A DNA stretch of 64,000 nt from Labilithrix sp. (GTDB lineage Bacteria; Myxococcota_A; Polyangia; Polyangiales; Polyangiaceae): the NCBI GenBank assembly GCA_019637175.1, contig JAHBWD010000030.1:35195-99194 (forward strand), read 5' to 3'. The translations under genes and the position numbers were made by a program. The number at the start of each line of letters is the position of its first letter. Position 1 is the stretch's first letter. Shown one piece after another: positions 13,513 through 24,509 of this stretch. Under the pieces are notes generated by a model. That model did no database searches and had not been told where the DNA came from. It saw nothing but the letters and a program-made list of their open reading frames with translations.

Positions 13513-13542
13513 ATGAACAAAAGCGAATCTCGTTCACCATTC
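13513..13542. promoter_or_regulatory. Operator-like site upstream of the TetR-family gene
   Basis: 30 bases starting ATGAACAAAA and ending TCGTTCACCATTC, with the same TGAAC/GTTCA inverted arms as the copy upstream of lon. It lies 19-48 bases before the regulator's ATG, where a bound repressor would block transcription. Confidence 0.6.
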
Positions 13543-13549
13543 TCGTGGA

Positions 13550-13577
13550 AGAGAAGAGGAGAGAGGCGCGGAGGCGC
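13550..13577 (-). repeat. Possible dispersed repeat copy related to the 4347-4415 hairpin
   Basis: On the minus strand CCGCGCCTCCGCGCCTCTCT matches the right arm of the hairpin after hppA (CCGCGCCTCAGCGCCTCTCT) at 19 of 20 positions. It lies just downstream of the aminotransferase-like gene, again at a gene 3' end. Confidence 0.4.
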
Positions 13578-13585
13578 GGGGCGTT

Positions 13586-14962
13586 TCAGGCCGACCAGCT
13601 CGCGATGAGCTGCGCGCCGAAGCGCTGGCCGGCGTCGGCGAGGAGCACCTTGAGATCGCGGTTCTGCGCGAGCACGTCTGCGATCGCGTCGACGACGCGA
13701 TCGATCTCCTTCGCGGTCACCGTGAGCGGCGGCGCGAGCTTGAGCACGTTCCACTGCTGCGACGCGGGCTGGCACACGATGCCTCGCTCGAGCAGGCGCA
13801 CCGCGAGCCACTGGCCGAAGATGCGGCGGCTCAGGCCCTCGACGAGCGACGGCAAGAGCCGCCCGAGCAGGCCGCTCGCGCGCGTCGGGCCGAGCTCGAT
13901 GCCGACGAGCAGGCCGCGGCCGCGCACCGCCTTGACGAAGGGATGATCGCCGAGCTCGTCGCGGAGCCGCTCGAGCAAGAGCTCGCCGCGCTCGCGCGCC
14001 GCCTCGGCGAGGCCGTCGGTCTCGAGCGTCTCGAGCGTGGCGAGCGCGATGCGGCAGCCGAGGGCGTTGCCGTACGTCGCGCCCTGGAGATCGAAGCGGT
14101 CCATGCGGCCGTAGGCGCGGTCGTGCACCTCTTCGGTCGTCAGCGTCGCCGACATCGGGACGATGCCGCCGCCGAGCGCCTCGCCGAGGACGAGCACGTC
14201 GGGGACGAAGCCGTCGTGATCGTAGGCGAACATCTTGCCGGTGCGGCCGAGGCCCGTCTGGACCTCGTCGAGGACGAGGAGCGTGCCCGCCTTCTTGCAC
14301 ATCGCGTGCGCCTGGCGGAGGTAGTCGCCGCGCGGGACGACGACGCCCGCCTCGACCTGGATCGGCTCGACGACGAACGCCGCGGGCTTCTTCTCGTCGA
14401 GCGCCTTCGCGAGCGCGGCCAAGTCGTCGAACGGGATCTCGTAGCACTGGCCGACGAGCGGCTCGAACGGATCGCGGAGGCGGCCGTGACCGCTGATCGA
14501 GAGGCCGCCGATGCCGCTGCCGTGGAAGCCGCCGCGGCAGTGTACGAGCGGCTTTCGACGCGTCGCCGCCCGCGCGATCTTCAGCGCGGAGTCGATCGCC
14601 TCGCCCGCGGTGGCGCCGAGCAGCACGCGCGTGAGCGGCGCGGCGAGCTTCGCGAGCGCGGCGGCGAGATCGGCCGCCGGCGCCGAGACGCCCGCCTGCC
14701 CGAGGTTCGGAGGATCGTCGTCGAGGCCGTCGCGCAGGCGCTCGAGGAGCTTCGGCGGATTGTGACCGAGGTTCGCCGCGCCCGACGCCGCGAGGAAGTC
14801 GAGGTACTCGTTGCCGTCGGTGTCCCAGAGCGACGTGCCCTTCGCGCGCGCCCACACGCGCCCGTAGCCGAACGCGCCGAGGACGTTCACCAGCGTGGGG
14901 TTCACGTGCGCGGCGTACTTCTGCGCGGCAGGATGGGACAGCCCCCTCATCGCGCGCAGCAT
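13586..14962 (-). CDS. Class III aminotransferase-like protein lacking the PLP lysine
   Basis: 458-residue fold-type I PLP protein of the ornithine/putrescine/acetylornithine aminotransferase family. Cofactor-site signatures are present: GATAGEAIDSALK, GGFHGSGIGGLS, VEPIQVEAG, LVLDEVQTGLGRTG (Asp for the pyridine nitrogen) and TYGNALGCRIALATLE. The motif that normally carries the Schiff-base lysine (LxKALGGG) reads LGEALGGGIVP, so residue 261 is Glu (codon GAG at 14182-14180). The protein is otherwise full length, with no frame damage. It is the third gene of a leftward operon, 26 bases after the mutase gene. It may be a non-transaminating homologue with a new role, or catalytically dead. Confidence 0.85.
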   Translation of the reverse strand: MLRAMRGLSHPAAQKYAAHVNPTLVNVLGAFGYGRVWARAKGTSLWDTDGNEYLDFLAASGAANLGHNPPKLLERLRDGLDDDPPNLGQAGVSAPAADLAAALAKLAAPLTRVLLGATAGEAIDSALKIARAATRRKPLVHCRGGFHGSGIGGLSISGHGRLRDPFEPLVGQCYEIPFDDLAALAKALDEKKPAAFVVEPIQVEAGVVVPRGDYLRQAHAMCKKAGTLLVLDEVQTGLGRTGKMFAYDHDGFVPDVLVLGEALGGGIVPMSATLTTEEVHDRAYGRMDRFDLQGATYGNALGCRIALATLETLETDGLAEAARERGELLLERLRDELGDHPFVKAVRGRGLLVGIELGPTRASGLLGRLLPSLVEGLSRRIFGQWLAVRLLERGIVCQPASQQWNVLKLAPPLTVTAKEIDRVVDAIADVLAQNRDLKVLLADAGQRFGAQLIASWSA

Positions 14963-14988
14963 AGCCCCATCTCGAGGCTCGCGGGCGA

Positions 14989-16641
14989 TCAGAGGACGAG
15001 CGTCTCGACGTGCTCGCCCCAGACGTCGCGCAAGACGCCCGCGATCTCGCCCACGGTCGCCTCCGCTTTCACCGCGTCGAGGATGAACGGCACGAGATTG
15101 TCACGTCCGCGCGCGGCCGCGTCGACGCGACGCAGCGCCTCGGCGTGCTTCGTCGCGTCGCGCCGCGCGCGCACGGCCCGCACGCGCTCGACCTGATCGC
15201 GCTCGATCTTCGGGTCGATCTTCATGACCTCGACCTCCGGCGCGTCTTGGATGAACTCGTTCACGCCGACGATGATGCGCTGCCTCTTCTCGATCTCGAG
15301 CTGGTAGCCGTACGCGCTGTTCTGGATCTCGCGCTGCGGGTAGCCCTGCTCGATGGCGGGCACCATGCCGCCGAGCTCGTCGATGCGCGCGAGGTATTTG
15401 TTCGCCTCGGCCTCGATGCGGTTCGTGAGCGACTCGATCGCGTACGCGCCGCCGAGCGCGTCGACGAAGTCGGCGACGCCCGACTCGTTGGCGACGATCT
15501 GCTGGGTGCGGAGCGCGATCGTCACTGCCTCGCTGGTCGGCAGGCCGAGCGCTTCGTCGTAGCTGTTCGTGTGGAGCGACTGACAGCCCCCGAGCACCGC
15601 GGCGAGCGCTTGGAGCGTCACGCGCACGACGTTGTTGAGCGGCTGCTGCGCGGTGAGCGTCATGCCCGCCGTTTGGCAGTGGAAGCGGAGCGCGCGCGCG
15701 CGATCGGTCTTCGCCCCGAAGCGCTCCTTCATGATCCGGCTCCACATCCGGCGCGCGGCGCGGAACTTCGCGACCTCTTCGATGACGTTGTTGTGGACGT
15801 TGAAGAAGAACGAGAGCTGGCCGGCGAACGCGTCGACGTCGAGGCCGGCGTCGATCGCCGCCTGCACGTACGTGATGCCGTCGGCGAGGGTGAACGCGAC
15901 CTCTTGCACCGCGTCGCAGCCCGCCTCGCGGATGTGGTAGCCGCTGATCGAGATCGTGTTCCACGACGGGACGTCGGTGCGGCAGAACGCGAACACGTCG
16001 GTGATGAGGCGGATCGAAGGGCGCGGCGGGTAGATGTACGTCCCGCGCGCCATGTACTCCTTGAGGATGTCGTTCTGGATCGTCCCGCGGATCTTCGCGC
16101 GCGGGACGCCTTGCTCCTCGGCCACCGCGATGTAGAGGCAGAGGAGCGTCGCCGCCGTCGCGTTGATCGTCATCGACGTCGAGATGCGGTCGAGCGGCAG
16201 CCCTCGGAGGAGCGTGCGCATGTCGTCGATCGAGTCGACGGCGACGCCCACGCGCCCGACCTCGCCGAGGCTGTTCGGATCGTCGGAGTCGCGGCCCATC
16301 TGCGTCGGCAGATCGAACGCGACCGAGAGGCCCGTTTGGCCCTGCGAGAGGAGGTAGTGATAGCGCTCGTTCGACTCGGCCGCGGTGCCGAAGCCGGCGT
16401 ACTGCCGCATCGTCCAGAGGCGGCCGCGGTGCATGTTCGGCTGCACGCCGCGGGTGAACGGGGGGAAGCCCGGGAAGCCGAGGTCACGCGCGGGATCGAA
16501 CCCCCCGAGATCGTCGGGGCCGTAGAGCGGCGCGACGTCGGCGCGGCCGGCGAGGTTGGGGACGCGCGGCCGAGGCTTGTCCTTCGCCTCCACCGCGGCG
16601 ACCTTGCTCTGCCATGCTCGCTTGTCGTCGTCGTAGCCCAT
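14989..16641 (-). CDS. Methylmalonyl-CoA mutase large (catalytic) subunit, no B12 domain
   Basis: 550-residue TIM-barrel domain of an adenosylcobalamin-dependent acyl-CoA mutase. Signatures: RQYAGFGTAAESNERYHYLL, VAFDLPTQMGRDSDDP, GTIQNDILKEYMARGTYIYPP, SISGYHIREAG (catalytic His) and HTNSYDEALGLPT. The Tyr of RQYAGF and the Arg of EYMARGTY match methylmalonyl-CoA mutase rather than isobutyryl-CoA mutase (Phe and Gln there). There is no C-terminal cobalamin-binding domain, so a separate small subunit must be encoded elsewhere. ATG 16641 overlaps the stop codon of the upstream lipoprotein gene by one base (TGATG), so translation is probably coupled. Role: propionyl-CoA or branched-chain catabolism. 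Confidence 0.92.
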   Translation of the reverse strand: MGYDDDKRAWQSKVAAVEAKDKPRPRVPNLAGRADVAPLYGPDDLGGFDPARDLGFPGFPPFTRGVQPNMHRGRLWTMRQYAGFGTAAESNERYHYLLSQGQTGLSVAFDLPTQMGRDSDDPNSLGEVGRVGVAVDSIDDMRTLLRGLPLDRISTSMTINATAATLLCLYIAVAEEQGVPRAKIRGTIQNDILKEYMARGTYIYPPRPSIRLITDVFAFCRTDVPSWNTISISGYHIREAGCDAVQEVAFTLADGITYVQAAIDAGLDVDAFAGQLSFFFNVHNNVIEEVAKFRAARRMWSRIMKERFGAKTDRARALRFHCQTAGMTLTAQQPLNNVVRVTLQALAAVLGGCQSLHTNSYDEALGLPTSEAVTIALRTQQIVANESGVADFVDALGGAYAIESLTNRIEAEANKYLARIDELGGMVPAIEQGYPQREIQNSAYGYQLEIEKRQRIIVGVNEFIQDAPEVEVMKIDPKIERDQVERVRAVRARRDATKHAEALRRVDAAARGRDNLVPFILDAVKAEATVGEIAGVLRDVWGEHVETLVL

Positions 16642-17156
16642 CACCCGCCTCGTAGCGCGATCTCGATCTGCTGTCGCGAGACCGAGCCGGTCTCGTCGAC
16701 CGAGTAGTCGTCGGCTTCGAACCGGAACGTGCGCGAGGCCGTGACGTCGGCCTTGCCGATCACGCGGAACGGGACGGTCGGCTGGGTGTACGTCTCGCGC
16801 AGCAGCTGGAGCGCGAGATCGACCGGGACGGTGACGGGGACCCGGACGGTCGTGGTCTGCTTCGAGGCGAGCCAGACGCCCTCGCCGCCGGGGCGGAAGT
16901 CGATGGGCAACGTGTAGCGATCGGCGAGGACGACCTGCCCGCGCATCGCGCGGATCGCGACGTCGTACGAGTTGGGGTTGTAGACGTCGACCACCATCGT
17001 CATGACGACGCCGACGCTCGGCGGGAAGGCGACGCGAAAGCCGCTGATCTCCGCGCGGTTGAGGCGCATCGTGGGCTTGCTCACGCAGCCGGCCGTGAGC
17101 GCGGCGAAGAGCAAGAGGAGGAAACAGAAAGCAGCACGGACCGTTCGTCTCGGCAC
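16641..17156 (-). CDS. LEA14-like (WHy domain) lipoprotein
   Basis: 171-residue lipoprotein. From GTG 17156 the signal peptide ends at lipobox LTAGC. The mature part has the pattern of the LEA type 2/WHy fold: MRLNRAEISGFRV, VVMTMVVDVYNPNSYDVAIR (the NPN signature), GQVVLADRYTLPID, TTTVRVPVTVPVDLALQLL. Such proteins are beta-sandwiches in the envelope of unclear function. The frame stays open to 17261, but that would add 35 Arg-rich residues before the signal peptide. It is translationally coupled to the mutase gene and divergent from the PRPP-synthetase gene. Confidence 0.8.
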   Translation of the reverse strand: MPRRTVRAAFCFLLLLFAALTAGCVSKPTMRLNRAEISGFRVAFPPSVGVVMTMVVDVYNPNSYDVAIRAMRGQVVLADRYTLPIDFRPGGEGVWLASKQTTTVRVPVTVPVDLALQLLRETYTQPTVPFRVIGKADVTASRTFRFEADDYSVDETGSVSRQQIEIALRGG

Positions 17157-17235
17157 GGACGCAAGCCTAGCACCGCGCGTCACCGCGCCCGAGAACGGAA
17201 CGCGGCCGGCCGCGGCTTGTGCTCTAAATAGGGCC

Positions 17236-18159
17236 ATGTCGCGTCGCCTCTTGTTCTCCATTCCGACGTACGGCTACCTCGAGCCCGCGTTCCTCGCGGC
17301 CGGAGACTTCGAGCAGGGCCAGACCGAGCGCCGCTACTTCCCGGACGGGGAGCGCTACCTCCGCATCCTGACCGATCTCTGGGGGCGCGACGTCGTCGTC
17401 CTCGGCGGCACGCCTTCCGACGTCGACGTGCTCGAGGTCTTCGACCTCGCGTCGGGCATCGCGCGCGCGGGCGCGCGATCGCTCGCGATCGTGATGCCGT
17501 ACTTCGGCTACGCGACGATGGAGCGCGCCGTGCGCTCCGGCGAGGTCGTCGTCGCGAAGACGCGCGCGCGGCTCCTCTCGTCGATCCCGGCGCCCGAGGG
17601 CGGCACGCGCGTCTTCCTGTTCGATCTCCACACCGACGGCATCGAGTTCTACTTCGACGATCGCGTCCTCACGCGCCACATCTACGGCGCGCCGGTCATC
17701 ACGCAGAAGATCAAGGAGCGGATGGGCGACCAGGCCTTCGTGCTCGGCGCGTGCGACGCGGGGCGCGCCAAGTGGGTGCAGAGCCTCGCCCGCGATCTGC
17801 ACGTCGAGCCCGCGTTCGTCTACAAGCGCCGCGACCCGCAGTCGGGCGGCACCGCGGTGACGGGCGTCAACGCCGACGTCCGCGGCCGCGAGGTCATGAT
17901 CTACGACGACATGATCCGCACCGGCTCCTCGCTCGTGCAGGCTGCGAAGGCGTACCTCGCCGCCGGCGCCACGAAGGTGCACGCGATCGCGAGCCACCTC
18001 GTGCTCCCCGGCGACGCGTACGACAAGCTGAAGGCGTCCGGCGTGCTCACGTCGATCATGGGCACCGACTCGCATCCGGGCAGCAGCAAGCTCCCGCCCG
18101 AAGACGTCGTGTCGATCGCGCCCCGCCTCGTCGAGTCGAGCGAGGCGGCCCACGTCTGA
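17236..18159 (+). CDS. Ribose-phosphate pyrophosphokinase (PRPP synthetase) homologue
   Basis: 307-residue protein of the PRPP synthetase family, which makes PRPP from ribose 5-phosphate and ATP for nucleotide and His/Trp synthesis. Visible motifs: FPDGERYLRI, PYFGYATMERAVRSGEVVVAK (the family's PYFGYARQDR-type segment, here with Thr-Met-Glu in place of Arg-Gln-Asp), LFDLHTDGIEFYFD and the PRPP-binding loop VMIYDDMIRTGSSLV. The altered PYFGYARQD and the D-L-H-T-D-G (where the family has D-L-H-A/S-x-Q) are departures from the housekeeping consensus, so it may be a paralogue. ATG 17236 gives normal length. Confidence 0.85.
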   Translation: MSRRLLFSIPTYGYLEPAFLAAGDFEQGQTERRYFPDGERYLRILTDLWGRDVVVLGGTPSDVDVLEVFDLASGIARAGARSLAIVMPYFGYATMERAVRSGEVVVAKTRARLLSSIPAPEGGTRVFLFDLHTDGIEFYFDDRVLTRHIYGAPVITQKIKERMGDQAFVLGACDAGRAKWVQSLARDLHVEPAFVYKRRDPQSGGTAVTGVNADVRGREVMIYDDMIRTGSSLVQAAKAYLAAGATKVHAIASHLVLPGDAYDKLKASGVLTSIMGTDSHPGSSKLPPEDVVSIAPRLVESSEAAHV

Positions 18160-18259
18160 CCCTCGGACGAGAGCTCGCGCGGGCGAGACCAAGCTGAGCT
18201 ACGGCGTCCGCCGAGGTCGCCCGCCGACCCGTCGACGCCTCGCGTGTTACCTTCACGGC

Positions 18260-18505
18260 ATGTCGATGCGACCCGGCGACACTACACCCGAAGCGTGGGC
18301 CATCATGGAGGAGGGGATCCGCAAGATGAGCCCTGCCGCGCGAGTGCGTCGCAGCATCGATCTAACGATTCTCGCGCATCGTTTCGCGTTGGCGCGGCTA
18401 CGGCAGCTTCATCCGGACGACGACGAGCGCACGCTTCGCCTGCGCCTCGCTGCGCGCTACATCGATCCCGCGATCCTGCGTCGCGCGTTCGGATTTCAGG
18501 CGTGA
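18260..18505 (+). CDS. Small helical partner of the nucleotidyltransferase
   Basis: 81-residue protein, mostly helical and Arg-rich, with a conserved-looking core 'ARLRQLHPDDDERTLRLRLAARYI'. I recognise this shape from small proteins often encoded right before nucleotidyltransferase-fold genes, but have no function for them. Its stop overlaps the GTG start of the next gene (GTGA), so the two are almost certainly translated together. The pairing resembles a toxin-antitoxin or abortive-infection module, with this protein as the possible antitoxin or regulator; that is inference. Confidence 0.7.
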   Translation: MSMRPGDTTPEAWAIMEEGIRKMSPAARVRRSIDLTILAHRFALARLRQLHPDDDERTLRLRLAARYIDPAILRRAFGFQA

Positions 18506-19080
18506 CCGATCCCGACGAGATCGGACGGGCCATCGCCGTCATCGCGGCCGCGCTCGATGAGCTCGCGGTGCGTTGGGCGATCGGCGGATCCGTCGCGAGC
18601 GCCACCCACGGCGAGCCGCGCGCCACGAACGACGTCGACGTCGTCGCCCACCTCGATGAGGCGAGCGCGCGCGCGCTGGCGGCGCGAATCGGCACGGACT
18701 TCTACGTCGATCTCGACGCGGCCTTGGACGCCGTGCGGCGACGTAGCAGCTTCAACGTGATCGACAATCGAAGCTTCATCAAGTTCGACGTCTTCGTCCC
18801 TGCTCGCGGCCCGATGGGCACGGGGCAGCTCGATCGCGCGATACGGCTCGAGATCTTCCCCGGCGCGGGGCCGATCCCGGTGCTGGGGCCAGAGGATACC
18901 ATCTTGCAGAAGCTCTACTGGTATCGGCTCGGTGGAGAGGTCTCCGACCGACAATGGCGAGACGTCGTCGGCGTCGTACGCACCGCCCGCGCGTTCCTCG
19001 ACGAGGACTACCTCTCCCAGGTCGCGAAGGACGCAGACCTCGGCGAGCTGCTCGAGAAAGCGCGCCGCGGAGCCTCCTGA
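18502..19080 (+). CDS. Nucleotidyltransferase-fold protein
   Basis: 192-residue protein with the minimal nucleotidyltransferase core: WAIGGSVASATHGEPRATND followed by DVDVV (the hG[GS] loop then DxD metal pair), a third strand FDVFV and a C-terminal helical part containing DTILQKLYWYRLGG, DRQWRDVVGV. The layout is close to AbiEii/DUF6036-type proteins that act with a small partner. The GTG start at 18502 overlaps the stop of the 81-residue gene. Substrate is unknown: possibly a tRNA or a protein target, by analogy with known NTase toxins. Confidence 0.8.
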   Translation: MTDPDEIGRAIAVIAAALDELAVRWAIGGSVASATHGEPRATNDVDVVAHLDEASARALAARIGTDFYVDLDAALDAVRRRSSFNVIDNRSFIKFDVFVPARGPMGTGQLDRAIRLEIFPGAGPIPVLGPEDTILQKLYWYRLGGEVSDRQWRDVVGVVRTARAFLDEDYLSQVAKDADLGELLEKARRGAS

Positions 19081-19099
19081 CGCCGGTTCGATCGCGCGT

Positions 19100-20239
19100 C
19101 TATTCGAACTTGCCGACGTCGATCGTGCCGAGCGACTTGTTCGCGTTGTCTTTGCCGCCGACCGAGTAGATGAACGTCTCGTACATCGGCGTCTGGTGCA
19201 CGTGGCCGCGCGCGCCGGGGAGCTTGCCCTCGACGGTCGCGAAGTCGCTCAGCGTGCCGTCGGCCTCGAACGTCGCGCGGCGGATCTTGTCGGTGAATCC
19301 GGCGGCGTCCTCGAGGCCGCCGACGACGTACACCGCGTCTTTGTAGAGCTGCGCGGAGCTGACGCTCACCGACGTCGGGAGCTTGCCCGCGGGGGCCCAC
19401 GCGCCGAGCGCACCGTCGTCGCCGATGTCGGCGACGATCGCGTCGCTCCGATCGACCATGTCGCCCGCGGGATCGCCCGTCAGGCCGCCGAGGACGTAGA
19501 GGCGCTTCTCGCGGATGAACGACGCGTGGTGACTGCGGTCGGGCGCGAGCGGCGTCTGCGCTTCGAAGGCGCCGAGCGATCCGTCGGCGCCGATCCGCGC
19601 GCGGGCGCTCATCGTCGTGCTCTTGCTGTTCGCGCCGCGCCCGCCGAGCGCATAGACGAAGTCGCCGTGGACCTCGCACGTGAGGTGCATCACCGCCTTC
19701 GGCAGATCGGGGCCGGGCGCGACGTCGGCGATCGCGCCGTCTTCGCCGATGCGCACGAGGATGCTCGACGTGCTCGGCCCCATGCGGCCGCCCGCAGGGA
19801 CGATGCCGCCGGCGAGCAGCAAGCGATCCTTGATCCGCGCGACGCAGTGCCCCGCGCGCGGCGCGCCCAGCCTGCCGGCGGGCTCGAACGCGTCGAGGCC
19901 GCCGTCGTCGCGGATCTTCGCGCGCTGAACGTCGTCGTGGAGCACGCGCCAGTCGTCCGTTCCGCCGAACACGTAGAGGTACGGAGCGCCGCCTTCCTCG
20001 AGGATCACCGTCGTGTGGTGATCGCGCACCGGACCGATCGCCGTCGGCGATCGCGCGACGCTGAGCGACGGGAACTTCTCGCAGACGTTCGCCGACGTTC
20101 GATACGTGCCTTCGTCGCACGCGACCGGCTCGGCCGCGGCCGGCGGCGGATCCGCCGGCGGCGCCCCGGGAGGAACCTCGGTGGCGCTCGAGCAAGCGAG
20201 CAAGAAGGTGCAGCCAGCGATCCAGGGTCGCGCGCGCAT
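19100..20239 (-). CDS. Kelch-like beta-propeller lipoprotein
   Basis: 379-residue lipoprotein. ATG 20239 is followed by a signal peptide with lipobox LLAC. After a Pro/Ala-rich spacer, five to six repeats follow with the kelch pattern of a hydrophobic strand, a Gly-Gly pair and a Trp or acidic residue: YLYVFGGTDDW, RLLLAGGIVPAG, FVYALGGRG, RLYVLGGLTG, AVYVVGGLED, FIYSVGGKD. These repeats build a beta-propeller, usually for protein or carbohydrate binding. The frame extends to 20347 without a signal-peptide-compatible start. It converges with the nucleotidyltransferase gene, 19 bases between stops. Confidence 0.85.
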   Translation of the reverse strand: MRARPWIAGCTFLLACSSATEVPPGAPPADPPPAAAEPVACDEGTYRTSANVCEKFPSLSVARSPTAIGPVRDHHTTVILEEGGAPYLYVFGGTDDWRVLHDDVQRAKIRDDGGLDAFEPAGRLGAPRAGHCVARIKDRLLLAGGIVPAGGRMGPSTSSILVRIGEDGAIADVAPGPDLPKAVMHLTCEVHGDFVYALGGRGANSKSTTMSARARIGADGSLGAFEAQTPLAPDRSHHASFIREKRLYVLGGLTGDPAGDMVDRSDAIVADIGDDGALGAWAPAGKLPTSVSVSSAQLYKDAVYVVGGLEDAAGFTDKIRRATFEADGTLSDFATVEGKLPGARGHVHQTPMYETFIYSVGGKDNANKSLGTIDVGKFE

Positions 20240-20482
20240 GATGTCTCCCAAGCGTGAGAAAGGATCCGCGTGAAAAGGGGCGGGGCCGAGGCGGTGGGGA
20301 AAGGGCCGGCTCGACCCCGCCGAAGCGGTCGGCCTCGCGCGTCGCACGAGCCGTGCCAGCGGCGACCCGCGGCGATTCGTGCTGCATTTGCCGGCGCGAA
20401 CGGGGGCTCGTCAGCGGACTGACAGCAGAGGCCGTCCCGGACGCGCACGCTTGGAGACGAAGGCACGCTATCTTCTCGACCG

Positions 20483-21475
20483 ATGCGCGTCGTCGTGGGT
20501 CTCGCTCCTCTCTCGATCGCGTTCTCGATCGCTCTGTCCGCTCTGTCGATCGCTTGCTCGCGCCCGAGCGCGCCCGCGGCGAAGAGCGAGCCGGTCGCGC
20601 CGCCCGCGACGCAGCCCGAGGCCGCGCCGGCGCCGACTCCGGCGCGGCCGGCAGGCCCGCCGCTTCCGCCCGGCGCCGCCGCGTGCGCGACGCCCGAAGG
20701 CGGGCCCGTGTGCGTGCGCTTCGCGTCGACGGAAGACGCCTTCCGTTGGGTGCTCGCGCACGATCCCGCGATCCTCGCGATCGGCGAGGCGCACGCGCAG
20801 AAGGGCACCGAGTCGATCGCGTCGGCGACGAAGCGCTTCACCGACGCGATGGTGCCGCTGCTCGAGGGACGCGCGAGCGATCTGCTCCTCGAGGCGTGGG
20901 CCCCGGATCCGCGATGCAAGCGCGAGGTCAAGCAGGTCGCCAGCGCGCAGGCCCCGGTGAAGCAGGCGCAGGCCGAGTCGAACCCCAACGAGTACGTCGC
21001 GATGGGCACGCGCGCGAAGGCCGTCGGCGTGCAGCCGCACCTGCTTCGTCCGACGTGCGACGACTTCGCCGATCTCGCCGACGCGGGCGCCGACGTCATC
21101 ACGGCGTCGCTCGCGCTCATCAAGAGGCTCACCCAGGCGCAGGCCACGCAGCTCCATCGACGAAACGAGTCGGCGAAGAACGGCAAGCTCGTCGTCACGT
21201 ATGGCGGCGCGATGCACAACGATCTCGCGCCGTCCGACAAGCTCCGCGCGTACAGCTTCGGGCCCGAGCTCTCGGACGCGACGTCGGGACGCTACGTCGA
21301 GCTCGACTTGATCGTCCCCGAGTACGTGAAGAAGAACGAGACGTGGGAGAAGCTGCCGTGGTTCGCCGCCTGGCAGGCCGACACGGGACCGAGAGACAAG
21401 CCCACGCTCTACACGGTGGGCGAGCGCTCGTTCGTGCTGCTCTTCCCCGCGACGGCCATGACGCCGCCGAAGTGA
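20483..21475 (+). CDS. Lipoprotein, ChaN/TraB-superfamily-like
   Basis: 330-residue lipoprotein: signal peptide with lipobox SIAC, then a Pro/Ala linker. The core has ILAIGEAHAQKGTESIAS, DLLLEAW and KLVVTYGGAMHND, the order of the GE-H ... HND/GHAH pattern found in ChaN and TraB-like (erythromycin-esterase-like) proteins, which bind heme or act as metal-dependent hydrolases. I cannot tell which activity, if any, is present. The ATG begins the signal peptide. A 243-base region without features lies between this and the divergent kelch gene. Confidence 0.7.
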   Translation: MRVVVGLAPLSIAFSIALSALSIACSRPSAPAAKSEPVAPPATQPEAAPAPTPARPAGPPLPPGAAACATPEGGPVCVRFASTEDAFRWVLAHDPAILAIGEAHAQKGTESIASATKRFTDAMVPLLEGRASDLLLEAWAPDPRCKREVKQVASAQAPVKQAQAESNPNEYVAMGTRAKAVGVQPHLLRPTCDDFADLADAGADVITASLALIKRLTQAQATQLHRRNESAKNGKLVVTYGGAMHNDLAPSDKLRAYSFGPELSDATSGRYVELDLIVPEYVKKNETWEKLPWFAAWQADTGPRDKPTLYTVGERSFVLLFPATAMTPPK

Positions 21476-21541
21476 CGCGCCGCGAACCCGACAGAAAAAC
21501 GAGGTTGAAAGGGACCTCCTGATCCTCGACGCTTGTCTTCG

Positions 21542-24075
<2,534 letters not shown>

Positions 24076-24091
<16 letters not shown>

Positions 24092-24396
24092 TCGGGCAAG
24101 AGCTCGTCGAGCAGATCGAACAGCTCCATCTCCCGCGAGGCCACCCGGCCGTCGGACGCGATCGCCCGGAGCGCGACCTGCCGCACCAGGCGCGCGAGCG
24201 CCGGCGAGACGCGCGTCGGATCGATCTGCGCCGGATCGGGCGGCGCGCGCAGGATCTCCTCGACGAGCGCGCCGTTCCTCACGCCGAGCTCTCGCGCGAG
24301 CGTCGCGAAGAACGAAGCCTCGCTCGGCTCTATCTTCAGATCGGCCCACAGGAACGAAGCCGCGAACCTCAAGACCGCCAGGGACTCTTGCATCAT
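24076..24396 (-). CDS. Small TerB-like helical protein
   Basis: 106-residue all-helical protein. Its second half, 'VRQVALRAIASDGRVASREMELFDLLDELL', has the pattern of TerB/DjlA-N domains (hydrophobic helix, D-G-x-V, then S/T-x-x-E), which bind metals or act as scaffolds in stress systems. The family assignment rests on this short segment. Starts at a double ATG; the first (24396) is used. It overlaps the 3' end of glgP and is transcribed toward it. Confidence 0.6.
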
Positions 24397-24509
24397 GCGC
24401 GCGGCGTGAGCAGCTCTCGTGCCGTCGCCCGAGCCGCGGTTTCGCCGAGGGAATTCGAAGTGAGGGGGTGGCCGCGCCAGATTTCGACCTGGCCGGGCCA
24501 GCTCCGTCG

